A stretch of DNA of 49,925 bases, taken from the NCBI GenBank assembly GCA_030698375.1, contig JAUYLL010000142.1, positions 1-49,925 of the forward strand, written 5' to 3'. A model generated the notes under the pieces. The model saw nothing but the letters and a program-made list of their open reading frames with translations, ran no database searches and was not told where the DNA came from. This stretch comes from Nocardioides sp. (GTDB taxonomy: Bacteria > Actinomycetota > Actinomycetes > Propionibacteriales > Nocardioidaceae). The position numbers and the translations under genes were made by a program. Shown in pieces: positions 38,456 through 47,632 of the stretch (positions within the stretch are counted from its first letter, which is position 1; each line of letters starts with the position of its first letter).

Positions 38456-39453
38456 TACCGGGTCCAGCGATCGGTCTGAGTGAGCCAGTACAGGTAGCCG
38501 AGCGCCGGGATCACGATGACCCCGGCGATTCCCACGGCGATCAGCAGACCGGTGAGGGTGGCCGGGGCCCCCGCCGCGTCCTCGATGCGCACCTCGTCGA
38601 CCAGCAGCCACGGATACTGTCCGACGCCCCAGCCGAGGACGACGCTGGCGACGGCGACCACGGCCGTCAGCCGGGCGATCGGATAGCTGCGTCGCCAGAG
38701 CAGCCAGAGGGTGGCGGCACCGGCCAGCGCCGACACCACGATGAGCGGTGCCGCCCGGCCGGACAGACCGTCGAAGAGGGTCGGCGCATCGCGCCGGAGG
38801 GGCGCCAGGGTGCCGAGCACGACCGCACCGGTCACGGCACCGACGCCGAGAGTCCGCCGGCGGAGCCGGTCGGCCAGCGCGGGCTTGGCGGCCCGCTGGG
38901 CGTCCACGGTCAGGAACGTGCCGGCGAGGAAGGAGCAGGTGCCCACCGCGATCGCGCCGCCGAGGATCGAGGTCGGGGTCAGCCAGGACTCGAAGAGGTC
39001 GCCACCGCCGGCCGCCGGCACGCGTCCCGACGCGATCGCGCCCACCGCGGCGCCGAGGAAGAACGGCGTGATCAGGGACGATCCTGCGAAGCCCACGCCG
39101 AACAGCCGGGCCTGGCCCAGGGTGGCGGCGTACTTGCGGAACGCGAAGCTCGCGCCGCGCAGCACTATCCCGAGGAGGGCAAGCATCAGCGGTACGGCGA
39201 GCGTGGTCATGGTCGCCGCGAAGGTCTCGGGAAAGCCAGTCCACCACATCACCAGCACGTAGATCAGCCAGACGTGGTTGGCCTCCCAGACGGGGCCGAT
39301 GCTGTGGTCGACGAGGGTGCGCACCTCCGCGCCGCGGACGTCGCCGCCTGCAGTGGCGTCGTAGAACCCTGAACCGAAGTCGGCGCCGCCGAACACCGCG
39401 TAGACCACTACGCCCGCGAACAGCGCGGCGGCCACGGCTAGCTGGAGGGTCAT
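38452..39453 (-). CDS. cydB: Cytochrome bd-type quinol oxidase subunit II
   Basis: 333 residues from the ATG at 39453, overlapping the cydA stop. Typical CydB start (FAGVVVYAVFGGADFGSGFY), then GPVWEANHVWLIYVLVMWWT and FPETFAATMTTLAVPLMLAL, with about eight membrane helices ending near VIVIPALGYLYWLTQTDRWT. The length is near the family norm of 340-380. Works with CydA as terminal oxidase; in this organism it could accept electrons from H2 oxidation at low oxygen (inference). Confidence 0.95.
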   Translation of the reverse strand: MTLQLAVAAALFAGVVVYAVFGGADFGSGFYDATAGGDVRGAEVRTLVDHSIGPVWEANHVWLIYVLVMWWTGFPETFAATMTTLAVPLMLALLGIVLRGASFAFRKYAATLGQARLFGVGFAGSSLITPFFLGAAVGAIASGRVPAAGGGDLFESWLTPTSILGGAIAVGTCSFLAGTFLTVDAQRAAKPALADRLRRRTLGVGAVTGAVVLGTLAPLRRDAPTLFDGLSGRAAPLIVVSALAGAATLWLLWRRSYPIARLTAVVAVASVVLGWGVGQYPWLLVDEVRIEDAAGAPATLTGLLIAVGIAGVIVIPALGYLYWLTQTDRWTRY

Positions 39454-40838
39454 CGCGCGTCCGGGCCGTACGGGCTGGGCAGGTCGTGCTCGCCGGCCCG
39501 CCATCGACGCGCCATCGAGCGGAGCACCACGGTGGCGCCGGCCGTCAGGCCGGCGTACACGACGACCGTCCCGGTCAGGCTCCACCAGATCCACGGGCTG
39601 TCCCCCGCGGCGTCGGTGGTGCGCAGGATCTGCCAGACCACCCACGGCTGACGCCCGACTTCGGTCGCGATCCAGCCCGCCTCCAGGGCCACGATGGCCA
39701 GCGGTCCTGCGATCACGGACCAGCGCAGGAACCAGCGGTTGCCGAGCGGGTCCCGGCCGCCGCGACGGAGGAACCAGAACACCAGCACGGACAGCGCGAG
39801 CAGGGTCCCGATGCCCACCATCGACTGGAACGCCAGGTGGGTGAGGGTGACCGGGGGCCGCTCGTCCTCCGGCACGGTGTCGAGCCCAGGTACCGGCTTG
39901 TCGAAGCTGTTGCGGGCGATCAGCGATCCGATTTTCGGGATCTCGAGGTAGTACCGCGGCTCGCCGTCGATCATCACCCCGCCGAGCCGCAGCGGTGCAG
40001 GCTGCTCGGTGGTCTCGGCGAGCTCGAACGCCGCCAGCTTGGCCGGCTGGGTATCGGCGACGCGCAGGCCGAGGACGTGCCCCACCAGCGGCTGGGCGAG
40101 CGCGGCGACGGTGGCGAAGACGAACGGGACCATGAACCCCAGCCGGTGGTGCCGGTCCCGTCTGCCACGCAGCATGCCGGCGGCGTACACGCCGGAGACG
40201 ACGAAGCCCACGACGACGAAAGCACCGACCCACATATGCGCGAACATCAGCCAGACGCCGTCGTTGAACATCGCTGCCCACGGGTCGACGTCGGTCACCT
40301 TGATCGAGCCGTCCGCGGTGTCGACCAGCCGGAAGCCGGTCGGGTTCTGCATCCAGGCGTTGACCGAGAGCACGCAGAAGGACCCGACGACTCCGGCAGC
40401 CATCATCGGGAGCAGCATCAGCAGGTGCAGCCGCTCGGGCAGCCGGCCCCAGCCGTAGAGGTAGATCCCCAGGAAGATCGCCTCGACGAAGAACGAGAGC
40501 CCCTCGAACGCGAACGGCAGGCCGAGCACGTCGCCGAACGGGCCCATCAGACCGGGCCATAGCAGCCCCATCTCGAAGCTGAGCACGGTCCCGGAGACCG
40601 CGCCGATCGCGAACAGCACCGCGGAGACCTTCGACCAGCGTTTGGCCAGGTCGAGGGCCACCTCGTCGCCGCGTCGGAGGCCGCGCCGATGGACGACGAA
40701 GATGATCGCCGGGAACGCGACCCCGAAGCAGGCGAGCACGATGTGCCAACCGAGCGAGAGCGCCATCTGGTTCCGCGCCGGCAGCAGCCCGCTGGGCTCC
40801 GCCGCCAGTGTGGCAAGGGTCTCCAGGGAGATGCTCAC
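39450..40838 (-). CDS. cydA: Cytochrome bd-type quinol oxidase subunit I
   Basis: 462 residues from a GTG preceded by GGTGGGG. The first helix begins SLGWHIVLACFGVAFPAIIF with a haem-ligand His. FEMGLLWPGLMGPFGDVLGL with FAFEGLSFFVEAIFLGIYLY and GSFCVLSVNAWMQNPTGF follow, and GWIATEVGRQPWVVWQILRT carries the GRQPW quinol-oxidation motif. The periplasmic loop between about residues 230 and 330 is short, so this is the short Q-loop (CioA-like) type. Upstream lies a Rex-like operator. Confidence 0.95.
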   Translation of the reverse strand: MSISLETLATLAAEPSGLLPARNQMALSLGWHIVLACFGVAFPAIIFVVHRRGLRRGDEVALDLAKRWSKVSAVLFAIGAVSGTVLSFEMGLLWPGLMGPFGDVLGLPFAFEGLSFFVEAIFLGIYLYGWGRLPERLHLLMLLPMMAAGVVGSFCVLSVNAWMQNPTGFRLVDTADGSIKVTDVDPWAAMFNDGVWLMFAHMWVGAFVVVGFVVSGVYAAGMLRGRRDRHHRLGFMVPFVFATVAALAQPLVGHVLGLRVADTQPAKLAAFELAETTEQPAPLRLGGVMIDGEPRYYLEIPKIGSLIARNSFDKPVPGLDTVPEDERPPVTLTHLAFQSMVGIGTLLALSVLVFWFLRRGGRDPLGNRWFLRWSVIAGPLAIVALEAGWIATEVGRQPWVVWQILRTTDAAGDSPWIWWSLTGTVVVYAGLTAGATVVLRSMARRWRAGEHDLPSPYGPDAR

Positions 40839-40853
40839 GGCCCCACCGTACCC

Positions 40854-40871
40854 TTGTGCATCAGTTCACAA
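40854..40871. promoter_or_regulatory. Rex operator (ROP) upstream of cydAB
   Basis: TTGTGCATCAGTTCACAA, on the coding strand TTGTGAACTGATGCACAA, matches the actinobacterial Rex consensus TTGTGAA-N4-TTCACAA at all but one of the fixed bases. It ends 16 bases before the cydA GTG, so Rex bound there would block initiation. Rex releases when NADH/NAD+ rises, so cydAB should be induced under low oxygen. In Streptomyces Rex controls cydABCD in this way. Confidence 0.78.
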
Positions 40872-40983
40872 GCGATGTGGGGCCCTGCCGCCGTCCGGTA
40901 CGGACCGAGTTCGCCGCGAGCGCGCCCCACGAACCGTTGCTCAATCGGCCTTGTGCCCCGTTTCGTCCCTTGCGACCTCCCCC

Positions 40984-41267
40984 ATGGCCGCGCTGTGGGG
41001 AGAAGTGAGTGTCGTAGACGGCAACGTCGATCTGTGGCTGGTCGAGGACTACTACGGCACCAACGCTCTCGAGGACGGCTTCCAGGTGCACCAAGCGCTG
41101 AGCGGCTGGGGCAACAACAACCTCTTCCGCGACAACCTCGCCGCGGTCAACGGGCCTGGCTACGGCTTCTGGATCCAGAACGGGATCACGGGGACCAAGG
41201 TCCTCTGCGCCAACACCGTGTCCGGCGCCGCCAAGGGCTTCGCCAAAGTGGCCTGTGCGACAACCTG
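40984..41267 (+). pseudogene. Right-handed parallel beta-helix protein, C-terminal relic
   Basis: NVDLWLVEDYYGTNALEDGF, QVHQALSGWGNNNLFRDNLA and GYGFWIQNGITGTKVLCANT show the stacked-rung pattern of pectate-lyase-like beta helices, ending normally with AKGFAKVACATT. There is no signal peptide or earlier rungs, so only the last 90 or so residues survive. Confidence 0.65.
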
Positions 41268-41382
41268 ACCGACAGCAGCTCAGTCGCTGCCGTCTGAATC
41301 GGTCACTGAGCAGAGTGGTGCATGGCTCCCCGGTGAGCGTGTCGTTGAAGCCTGCCGAGGGGATCTGGAAATCCTTCTTGTG

Positions 41383-41790
41383 CCTACGACCTCACCGCGT
41401 CGTGGCGCGATGCCGGCGAGCTGGCCGACTGCCACCACACGGTCAAGGACTACGTCGAGCGACGTGCTGCCGGCGGCGAGCTGGATCGGGCCACACCCCG
41501 ACCGCAGCTGATGGATGGGTACCTGCGTTGAGCGAGACCATCACCCTGGGGCGCACCTGAAGAAGCGCGCCGATGACGTGCTCGCCTACTTCGACCGACT
41601 CGGTACCAGCAACGGACCCACCGAAGCGATCAACGGAAGACTCGAATACCTACGCGGCTCAGCTGTCGATTCCGCAACCTCGCCAACGAAGTCGCCCGAC
41701 GCCTGCTCGAGACCGGAGGTTCAAACCACAACTACACGCTGCCGAATGAGTACCGATCCAGCCCAGGCGAGGCCGAGGTCTCAGGTCGCA
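41383..41790 (+). pseudogene. Transposase debris: IS21 IstA-like and ISL3-like fragments
   Basis: First, AYDLTASWRDAGELADCHHT, VKDYVERRAAGGELD and RPQLMDGYL resemble the N-terminal part of IS21 IstA (41383-41532, ending in TGA). Then in another frame LKKRADDVLAYFDRLGTSNG, PTEAINGRLEYLRGSA and, shifted, FRNLANEVARRLLETGG match the C-terminus of ISL3-family transposases. The two fragments abut, suggesting overlapping insertions and deletions. Confidence 0.7.
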
Positions 41791-42015
41791 CAGGTAGACC
41801 GGCGCATTGCGGGTGGCAATAGGTAAGGGCTGATGGGATCGGCATCCCGACTGACTTCAGTGGATGCTGAGCATTCCTACCGAAGTCTTAATGGACGACT
41901 ACCGCTGGATCGGGCATCGTTCGTGAGCATGAGTCTCTGCGCTCCTCCGCCGTCGGCGCCGCTGCTGGCCCTCTGGCGCAGAGAATTCTCGTCTCAGCCG
42001 CCGGGCCATGCGGTC

Positions 42016-42034
42016 AAACGACCCCAAACGACCC
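42016..42034 (+). repeat. Direct repeat AAACGACCC x2, 10-bp period, upstream of the dab operon
   Basis: Two copies of the 9-mer at 42016-42024 and 42026-42034 lie 44-62 bases before the dabB ATG. The 10-bp period places both on the same helical face, as for an activator site. With only two short copies it could be chance. Confidence 0.35.
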
Positions 42035-42077
42035 GCGCGTTGCCCAGGCGTTCCGGGTTCGAAGGTGGGGAAGGCCC

Positions 42078-43757
42078 ATGACGAGAATTGTCCTTCTTCT
42101 GCCTGTGATCCCCCTGCTTTCAGCAGTCCTGATGGGTCTACTGACGGCAGTGCTCGGTAGAGCGGTGGTGAGGATCGCTGTGGCGATGGGGGTAGTCACC
42201 CTTGCCCTCGCCGGCCTGCTCCTGGGCTTGAAGCTGGCGGGCCAAGGGTCGGATCTCGTTTCTCTGGGGACCTCCTGGGGCAGTCTCACGTTCGATCCTC
42301 TGGGCCTGGTGATGGTCGTCCTCATCGCGATCATCGGTCTTGCAGTGCGTGTCTTCTCGGTGCGCTACATGGTGGAGCAAACCGGTTACATCCGCTTCTT
42401 CGTGTTGCTGGATCTCATGGTGGCTACGCTGCTGGTTCTGGTGATGGCGGGCGACTTGATCACGCTCGTTGTGGCATGGCACCTGGTCGGGGTTTTCTTG
42501 TACTTCTTGCTGGGCCATGACATGCGCAGCCCGTCGGCACACCGCTACGGGGGCTGGACCTTCATGACTTATCGACTGGCGGACGCGCCGCTGCTGGTCG
42601 CAGCGGTCCTGCTCTTCGGTGCTTATGACACTTGGTCCCTGCCGGAGATCTACAGGCAGGTGGAGGCGGAACCCGGTGGTGCTCCGACCATCTGGGGCCT
42701 ACCGCTGTTGGAGTTGGTCGGCGGCCTTGTTGCGCTGGCGGCGTTCGCCCGTTCCGCGCAGTTCCTCTTGCACACCTGGCTGCCCTTCACCATGGAGGGG
42801 CCCACTCCGGTCTCGGCTCTCATGCACGCCGGCATCGTGAACGCCGGCGGCTTCTTGATCAACCGATTCGCGCCGATTTTTGTGCACACGGAGACGGTGC
42901 TGAATTGGGTCTTTCTGGTCGGACTGGTGACTGCGGTGACGGGATCGCTGCTGATGCTCGTCCAAAACGACGTCAAGAAGCAGCTGGGCTACTCGACCAT
43001 GGGGCAAATGGGCTTCATGACCATGGAGTGCGGCCTTGGGGCATTCACGCTGGCCATTTTCCATATGATCGCTCACGGGTTCTTCAAGGGGACGATGTTC
43101 CTCAACTCGGGAGCAGTCATCGGAGAGGCCCGCAACCACGATGGGGTGCCCAAGGACGCCATGTATACGTTCGTGATCGAGAAGCAGCCGCAACCCCCTC
43201 GCTACACTTGGCCGGTGATGGCCACGACCATCGTGATCCTGCCGCTTGCCGTCCTGGCGTTGGCTCATTGGGCGGTCTCGCCGGGCGTCTTCGCGAAGCA
43301 AGGAGCCGTGATCCTCCTCTTCTTCGGGTGGGTAACCGGCGCACAGCTCATGTTCAACGCCCACCGGACACACGCCCGGAACACGTGGCGTCTGCTCGGG
43401 ATCGTGGCCGCGTCGTTCGTCCTCGTCGTTGTTGGATACACGCTGATCAGTCATGCGTTCGCGCTCTTCTTGTACCCGGCGGGCTTCGTCGAGCGGATGT
43501 ATGAGGCGGCACACATCGACTTGACCTCCATGGCGGTGCTCTCTGCCTTGCTTGGCCTTGTCGTCTCGGCTGGATGGTTCAGTGCTCACCGAGCGAGTCG
43601 CCACCTTGCCACGGACCGAAACGCAGTCTCTCGTTGGCGGGGCAGCCTCTTTGCCGCCCTGACGCGGGAGTTCTACCTAGTGGATCTGTACGACCGTCTC
43701 GGCCGGGGTCTGCTTCTGCTGTCCGCCCGATTGAACGCCCTGCTCGGACGGGGGTGA
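42078..43757 (+). CDS. dabB: DabB: NuoL/MrpA-like membrane subunit of inorganic carbon transporter
   Basis: 559 residues with about 14 membrane helices; GGGGAAGG lies just before the ATG. It belongs to the proton-translocating antiporter-like family: FVLLDLMVATLLVLVMAGDL, WHLVGVFLYFLLGHDMRSPS, the conserved LLHTWLPFTMEGPTPVSALM and HAGIVNAGGFLINRFAPIF (the Lys of the NuoL KxWLPxAM motif region is replaced), and QNDVKKQLGYSTMGQMGFM. Next to a DUF2309 gene it is DabB, which uses the cation gradient to drive CO2 hydration by DabA, giving bicarbonate in the cytoplasm. First gene of a four-gene operon; three bases separate it from the next start. Confidence 0.92.
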   Translation: MTRIVLLLPVIPLLSAVLMGLLTAVLGRAVVRIAVAMGVVTLALAGLLLGLKLAGQGSDLVSLGTSWGSLTFDPLGLVMVVLIAIIGLAVRVFSVRYMVEQTGYIRFFVLLDLMVATLLVLVMAGDLITLVVAWHLVGVFLYFLLGHDMRSPSAHRYGGWTFMTYRLADAPLLVAAVLLFGAYDTWSLPEIYRQVEAEPGGAPTIWGLPLLELVGGLVALAAFARSAQFLLHTWLPFTMEGPTPVSALMHAGIVNAGGFLINRFAPIFVHTETVLNWVFLVGLVTAVTGSLLMLVQNDVKKQLGYSTMGQMGFMTMECGLGAFTLAIFHMIAHGFFKGTMFLNSGAVIGEARNHDGVPKDAMYTFVIEKQPQPPRYTWPVMATTIVILPLAVLALAHWAVSPGVFAKQGAVILLFFGWVTGAQLMFNAHRTHARNTWRLLGIVAASFVLVVVGYTLISHAFALFLYPAGFVERMYEAAHIDLTSMAVLSALLGLVVSAGWFSAHRASRHLATDRNAVSRWRGSLFAALTREFYLVDLYDRLGRGLLLLSARLNALLGRG

Positions 43758-43760
43758 GGC

Positions 43761-44507
43761 GTGTCCTTCTCGAGCCTTCTCCTGACCGCGTGCTTCCTTC
43801 CCCTCTTTCCGGTCAGCCTCGTGTTCAACCAGCTGCTGGGGCGTTTGACACACGCGGCACTCCGAGCCGCTCTGGTGCTGCTGTGGCCGCAGGCTGGCGT
43901 CCTGGTGATCACCCGGCTCGATCAGGCGCCGCCCACCTGGGTCCTGTGGTGGGCCATCCTCACCTCGTTGCTCTACGCGCTACGACTACTGGCGATGCGC
44001 GACGTCCACCTCTGGGTCGGCTTCCTAGCCACCTCCCAATGGAGCATGCTCTGGCTCCTCTTCCAGGACACCCCTCCGCATCCCTCATGGATCGCACTGG
44101 GGTCCTCTGTCCCTCTTGCCCTCACGGTGCTCCTAGCGGGCGGGCTCGAGCGCCGCTTCGGTGCGGCCTACACGCACCTGTACGGCGGCTTGGCTGCGCT
44201 CATGCCGCGCTTCGCTTTGATGTTGACCCTGAGTGTGCTGGCCGCCACCGCCACCCCAGTCTTCCCGCAGTTCTTCGTCCTCCTGCTGTTGCTGCTCGAC
44301 TCACCGCTCGAACTCAGCCTCCTCATCCTGGCGACGGCCCTAGTCTGGAGCTGGGCGGGCCTGCGCCTGTTGCAGGGCCTCCTCGTCGGAACCGAGGATC
44401 GCGCACGACCGATATCCGATCTTCGGCGGATGTTCGCAGGCGCCTACGCACTCACCTTGATCGCGCTGGCGGTCGGAGGCATCTACCTGTCAGGAGGTAT
44501 CCAGTGA
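43761..44507 (+). CDS. Short antiporter-like membrane protein in the dab operon
   Basis: 248 residues from a GTG, with seven or eight predicted helices and almost no soluble part. MPRFALMLTLSVLAATATPV, FPQFFVLLLLLLDSPLELSL and AGLRLLQGLLVGTEDRARP resemble the last helices of NuoM/NuoL-type subunits (the MP-F...LASLGLPGF region and the loop before the terminal helix), so it looks like a truncated antiporter subunit without the first half-channel. The pattern is continuous, with no frame damage and overlap with dabA (GTGA), so it is a real short subunit rather than a pseudogene. The role in DAB complexes is not known to me. Confidence 0.72.
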   Translation: MSFSSLLLTACFLPLFPVSLVFNQLLGRLTHAALRAALVLLWPQAGVLVITRLDQAPPTWVLWWAILTSLLYALRLLAMRDVHLWVGFLATSQWSMLWLLFQDTPPHPSWIALGSSVPLALTVLLAGGLERRFGAAYTHLYGGLAALMPRFALMLTLSVLAATATPVFPQFFVLLLLLLDSPLELSLLILATALVWSWAGLRLLQGLLVGTEDRARPISDLRRMFAGAYALTLIALAVGGIYLSGGIQ

Positions 44508-47500
44508 ACCCAGATCTGGCCTCGCGTCTCGCGATTCGCTCGATGATCTACTTGGCCGCTGAACCGATTCCGTTCCTGTGGCCGATGCGGACCTTCATTT
44601 ACAACAATCCTCTTCACGGGCTTGAGGGCCTCCCGTTCGCGGAAGCGGTGACGCGCGGGTCAAACCTCTTTCACGCGCGGGGCTATCTGTCGCGCGGCAC
44701 GTACCAGAACTACCTGGCCGCCGGTGAGATCGACACAGACACCTTGAAGTCTCAAGTCCACGAGTTGTTGGGGGAGCGCGACCCCGTCGGAGCTCTAGAC
44801 CTCGAGTGCTGGACGTTCACGATGTTCACTCAATGCAAGCCCACCCTCGGCCTAGCGCCCACCCTGGCGACCCCATCAGACGTCCGCGCAAGCCTGACAG
44901 GGATCGAGGCCGAACCCGCAACCGGGTTTGCAGCCGCGTCGACGACGGCGCTGCTGACCCGCGAGCTGCTCGAGGACTGCCCCATCCAAGAAGCCATTGA
45001 CGCCTTGTTCGGAACAGAGTTCAGTCAGGAGGTCGACACCCTCGTGATCAAGAACTGCCTTCAATTCTTCGACGAGGGCCAGGCGACCTGGACCGTGCCC
45101 GGTCGAGAGGCGGGCTTGTTCCGGGCCTGGCGCGAACTGAGCTTGCACAGTCTCCCCGTAGAAAGACACACGCGAGAGCTGCGAGGCATCCTGTCCGCGA
45201 TGGAGCATCCCGAGGACGTGATCGCCACCGTCCTGACGCAGATGGAAGTCCCCGAGGAGCACTGGATCGGCTACCTCACCCGCGAATTGGCGCGGACGCA
45301 TGGTTGGAGTGGATTTATCCGCTGGCGCTCCACGGCCAAGCGGTATCACTGGCACAAGGTGTTCCCGGGTGACCTGGTTGATCTCATGGCCCTACGACTA
45401 GCGCTGACACAAGCGCTGCTGCAGTCGAGCAAGCAGAGCGCCTACGCATCTCGAACCGCCCTCGCAACTGCCATCGAGCAACGTCCCGCGGAGATGTATC
45501 TGCGATCCGAACTCTATCGCGGCACGATCCTGCCGCAGCTGGCTGTCACGGTCGAGCAGGCGTTGCTGCGCAACAAACCAGCCGACGTCGCGTCCGTATT
45601 CGCGACCTACACGCGAGCCAAACGGGATAGTGAAGCCCGGGATGTCGCGGACCTGCTGAGCGAGCTTGCCCAGCGCACCGGGCAACACAGTGAACTGTCC
45701 GTGCTGGGCGGCGACGAACTGGACTCTCTCCTCAAGACGCTCGCGGTCTGCGAACAGCACGAGGGGATGATCTGGTTGCGGGCGATGGAGGCCAAGACCA
45801 TTCAGCGCGTGTTGAACGAGCTCAGTCCTGTGTCAGCAGTCAGTCGAGTCACGCGACCATTCGCCCAGGCGCTGTTTTGCATCGACACCCGCTCCGAACG
45901 AATCCGCCGCCACCTGGAGAGTGTCGGCGACTACCAGACATTCGGCATCGCAGGGTTCTTCGGCGTGCCCGTGAGTTTCATGGGGCTCGGCAAAGGCACC
46001 GAGACAGACATCTGCCCAGTCATCGTCACACCTCACAATCTCGTCCTGGAGATCGCGGAGCCCGCCGAGCTTGAAGACGACACGGTCCTCTCGGTGTTGG
46101 GTAACTCCGTGCATCAACTGAAGGAGTCCGTGGTCACCCCGTTTGTCACGGTCGAGGCTGTCGGCCTGCTGTACGGCTTGGAGATGATCGGGAGGACGTT
46201 TGCCCCGGCGCTTCATGACCGCTGGCAGCGGCGGCTCCAGGCCAGACGCCGACGGACCCATCTGCTGCTGGACAAGCTCGATCGTGTCCAAGCTGACTCG
46301 ATCGTGCGTGCGGTTCAACGGGGCGTGATCGTCAGGGCGATCCAACAGGAGTTCGGGCTGGACCCAGAGTCGGTCACCGACGCGATGATCCGCGAGCTTC
46401 GCGAGTCCGCTCTCGGTCATGGCTCAGACCTCGTCGCTTGCCGTGCAGGGCTGTCGACCGTCGAAGAGCAGGACCTGCACGCATTCATTGGTCGGTTGCA
46501 GACAGACTACGAAATCAACACCTCGTTCGCGCGCTTGCAATTGGAGCGCCTGGGACGGATCGGATTCACCCTCGATGAGCAGGTGAACTACGTGGGGCAG
46601 GCGCTTCGCTCGATCGGCCTGACGGAGAACTTCTCGCGGTTCGTGCTTCTGACCGGTCATGGCAGTTCCTCCGCGAACAACCCCTATGAGTCCGCGTTGG
46701 ACTGTGGCGCCTGTGGTGGCAATCACGGGTTGGTGAGCGCCCGCGTGCTGGCCCAGATGGCGAACAAGCCACAGGTCAGACGCCGACTGGCGGAGCAGGG
46801 GATCGAGGTCCCCGACGACACCTGGTTCATGCCCGCGCTGCACAACACGACCACCGACGAGATCGAGCTAATTGATCTGGAGCTCATTCCTCCCACGCAC
46901 GCGGTCTACATCGACCGGCTGAGACAGGGCCTGACCGCGTCTTCACGGCTGTGCTCACAAGAGCGGATCCCAACGCTCGGGCTCGACTTCTATCGGTCAG
47001 GCGACCGTGCAAAGGCGCACTCGCGCGCGAGGCGCAACGCGATGGACTGGTCGCAGGTGCGCCCGGAGTGGGGATTAGCGCGCAACGCCTACTTCATCAT
47101 CGGCACTCGCGATCTGACGAAAGGCGCAGATCTCGAGGGGCGCGCGTTTCTTCATTCCTACGACCACCGCATCGACCCGCATCGCCGGCTGCTGGAGAAT
47201 ATTCTGGCTGGTCCGCTGGTGGTGGGGCAGTGGATCAACATGGAGTACTACTTTTCCACAGTCGACAACGATCGTTACGGCAGCGGAAGCAAGGTCAACC
47301 ACAACGTCGCCGGCCGCTTCGGTGTGATGACCGGCAATATCAGCGATCTCCGATCCGGACTCCCCCTACAGACCGTGGTGAAGGACGGCGTGCCGTATCA
47401 CGAGCCGACCAGGTTGATCGCGGTGATCGAAGCCCCCCTCGAGCACGCGCGGCAGGCCGTGGACGCGGTCAAAGCCGTGAAACAACTGGTGACGAACGGC

Positions 47501-47632
47501 TGGATCAGGTTGCTGATAGTGGACCCGACAACGCAGGTCGCCTACCTCTTCGAGGACGGGACATGGTGCAGGCACAGTCAACTCGCGATCGCGGGCCGGA
47601 GCAGCCAGGAGGAAGTGGTTTCACATGGATGA
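44504..47632 (+). CDS. dabA: DabA (DUF2309): carbonic-anhydrase-like subunit of inorganic carbon transporter
   Basis: 1042 residues from a GTG overlapping the previous stop, with AGGAGG eight bases upstream. The start IRSMIYLAAEPIPFLWPMRT then FIYNNPLHGLEGLPF is the long-form DUF2309 N-terminus. Zinc-site residues line up with those reported for Halothiobacillus DabA as I recall them (C351, D353, H524, C539): C459 and D461 in ALFCIDTRSERIRRHLE, H719 in LLTGHGSSSANNPYESALDC, and C734 in DCGACGGNHG; the His-Cys spacing of 15 is preserved. Cytoplasmic, membrane-associated with DabB. The stop overlaps the PII-like gene. Confidence 0.94.
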   Translation: MNPDLASRLAIRSMIYLAAEPIPFLWPMRTFIYNNPLHGLEGLPFAEAVTRGSNLFHARGYLSRGTYQNYLAAGEIDTDTLKSQVHELLGERDPVGALDLECWTFTMFTQCKPTLGLAPTLATPSDVRASLTGIEAEPATGFAAASTTALLTRELLEDCPIQEAIDALFGTEFSQEVDTLVIKNCLQFFDEGQATWTVPGREAGLFRAWRELSLHSLPVERHTRELRGILSAMEHPEDVIATVLTQMEVPEEHWIGYLTRELARTHGWSGFIRWRSTAKRYHWHKVFPGDLVDLMALRLALTQALLQSSKQSAYASRTALATAIEQRPAEMYLRSELYRGTILPQLAVTVEQALLRNKPADVASVFATYTRAKRDSEARDVADLLSELAQRTGQHSELSVLGGDELDSLLKTLAVCEQHEGMIWLRAMEAKTIQRVLNELSPVSAVSRVTRPFAQALFCIDTRSERIRRHLESVGDYQTFGIAGFFGVPVSFMGLGKGTETDICPVIVTPHNLVLEIAEPAELEDDTVLSVLGNSVHQLKESVVTPFVTVEAVGLLYGLEMIGRTFAPALHDRWQRRLQARRRRTHLLLDKLDRVQADSIVRAVQRGVIVRAIQQEFGLDPESVTDAMIRELRESALGHGSDLVACRAGLSTVEEQDLHAFIGRLQTDYEINTSFARLQLERLGRIGFTLDEQVNYVGQALRSIGLTENFSRFVLLTGHGSSSANNPYESALDCGACGGNHGLVSARVLAQMANKPQVRRRLAEQGIEVPDDTWFMPALHNTTTDEIELIDLELIPPTHAVYIDRLRQGLTASSRLCSQERIPTLGLDFYRSGDRAKAHSRARRNAMDWSQVRPEWGLARNAYFIIGTRDLTKGADLEGRAFLHSYDHRIDPHRRLLENILAGPLVVGQWINMEYYFSTVDNDRYGSGSKVNHNVAGRFGVMTGNISDLRSGLPLQTVVKDGVPYHEPTRLIAVIEAPLEHARQAVDAVKAVKQLVTNGWIRLLIVDPTTQVAYLFEDGTWCRHSQLAIAGRSSQEEVVSHG

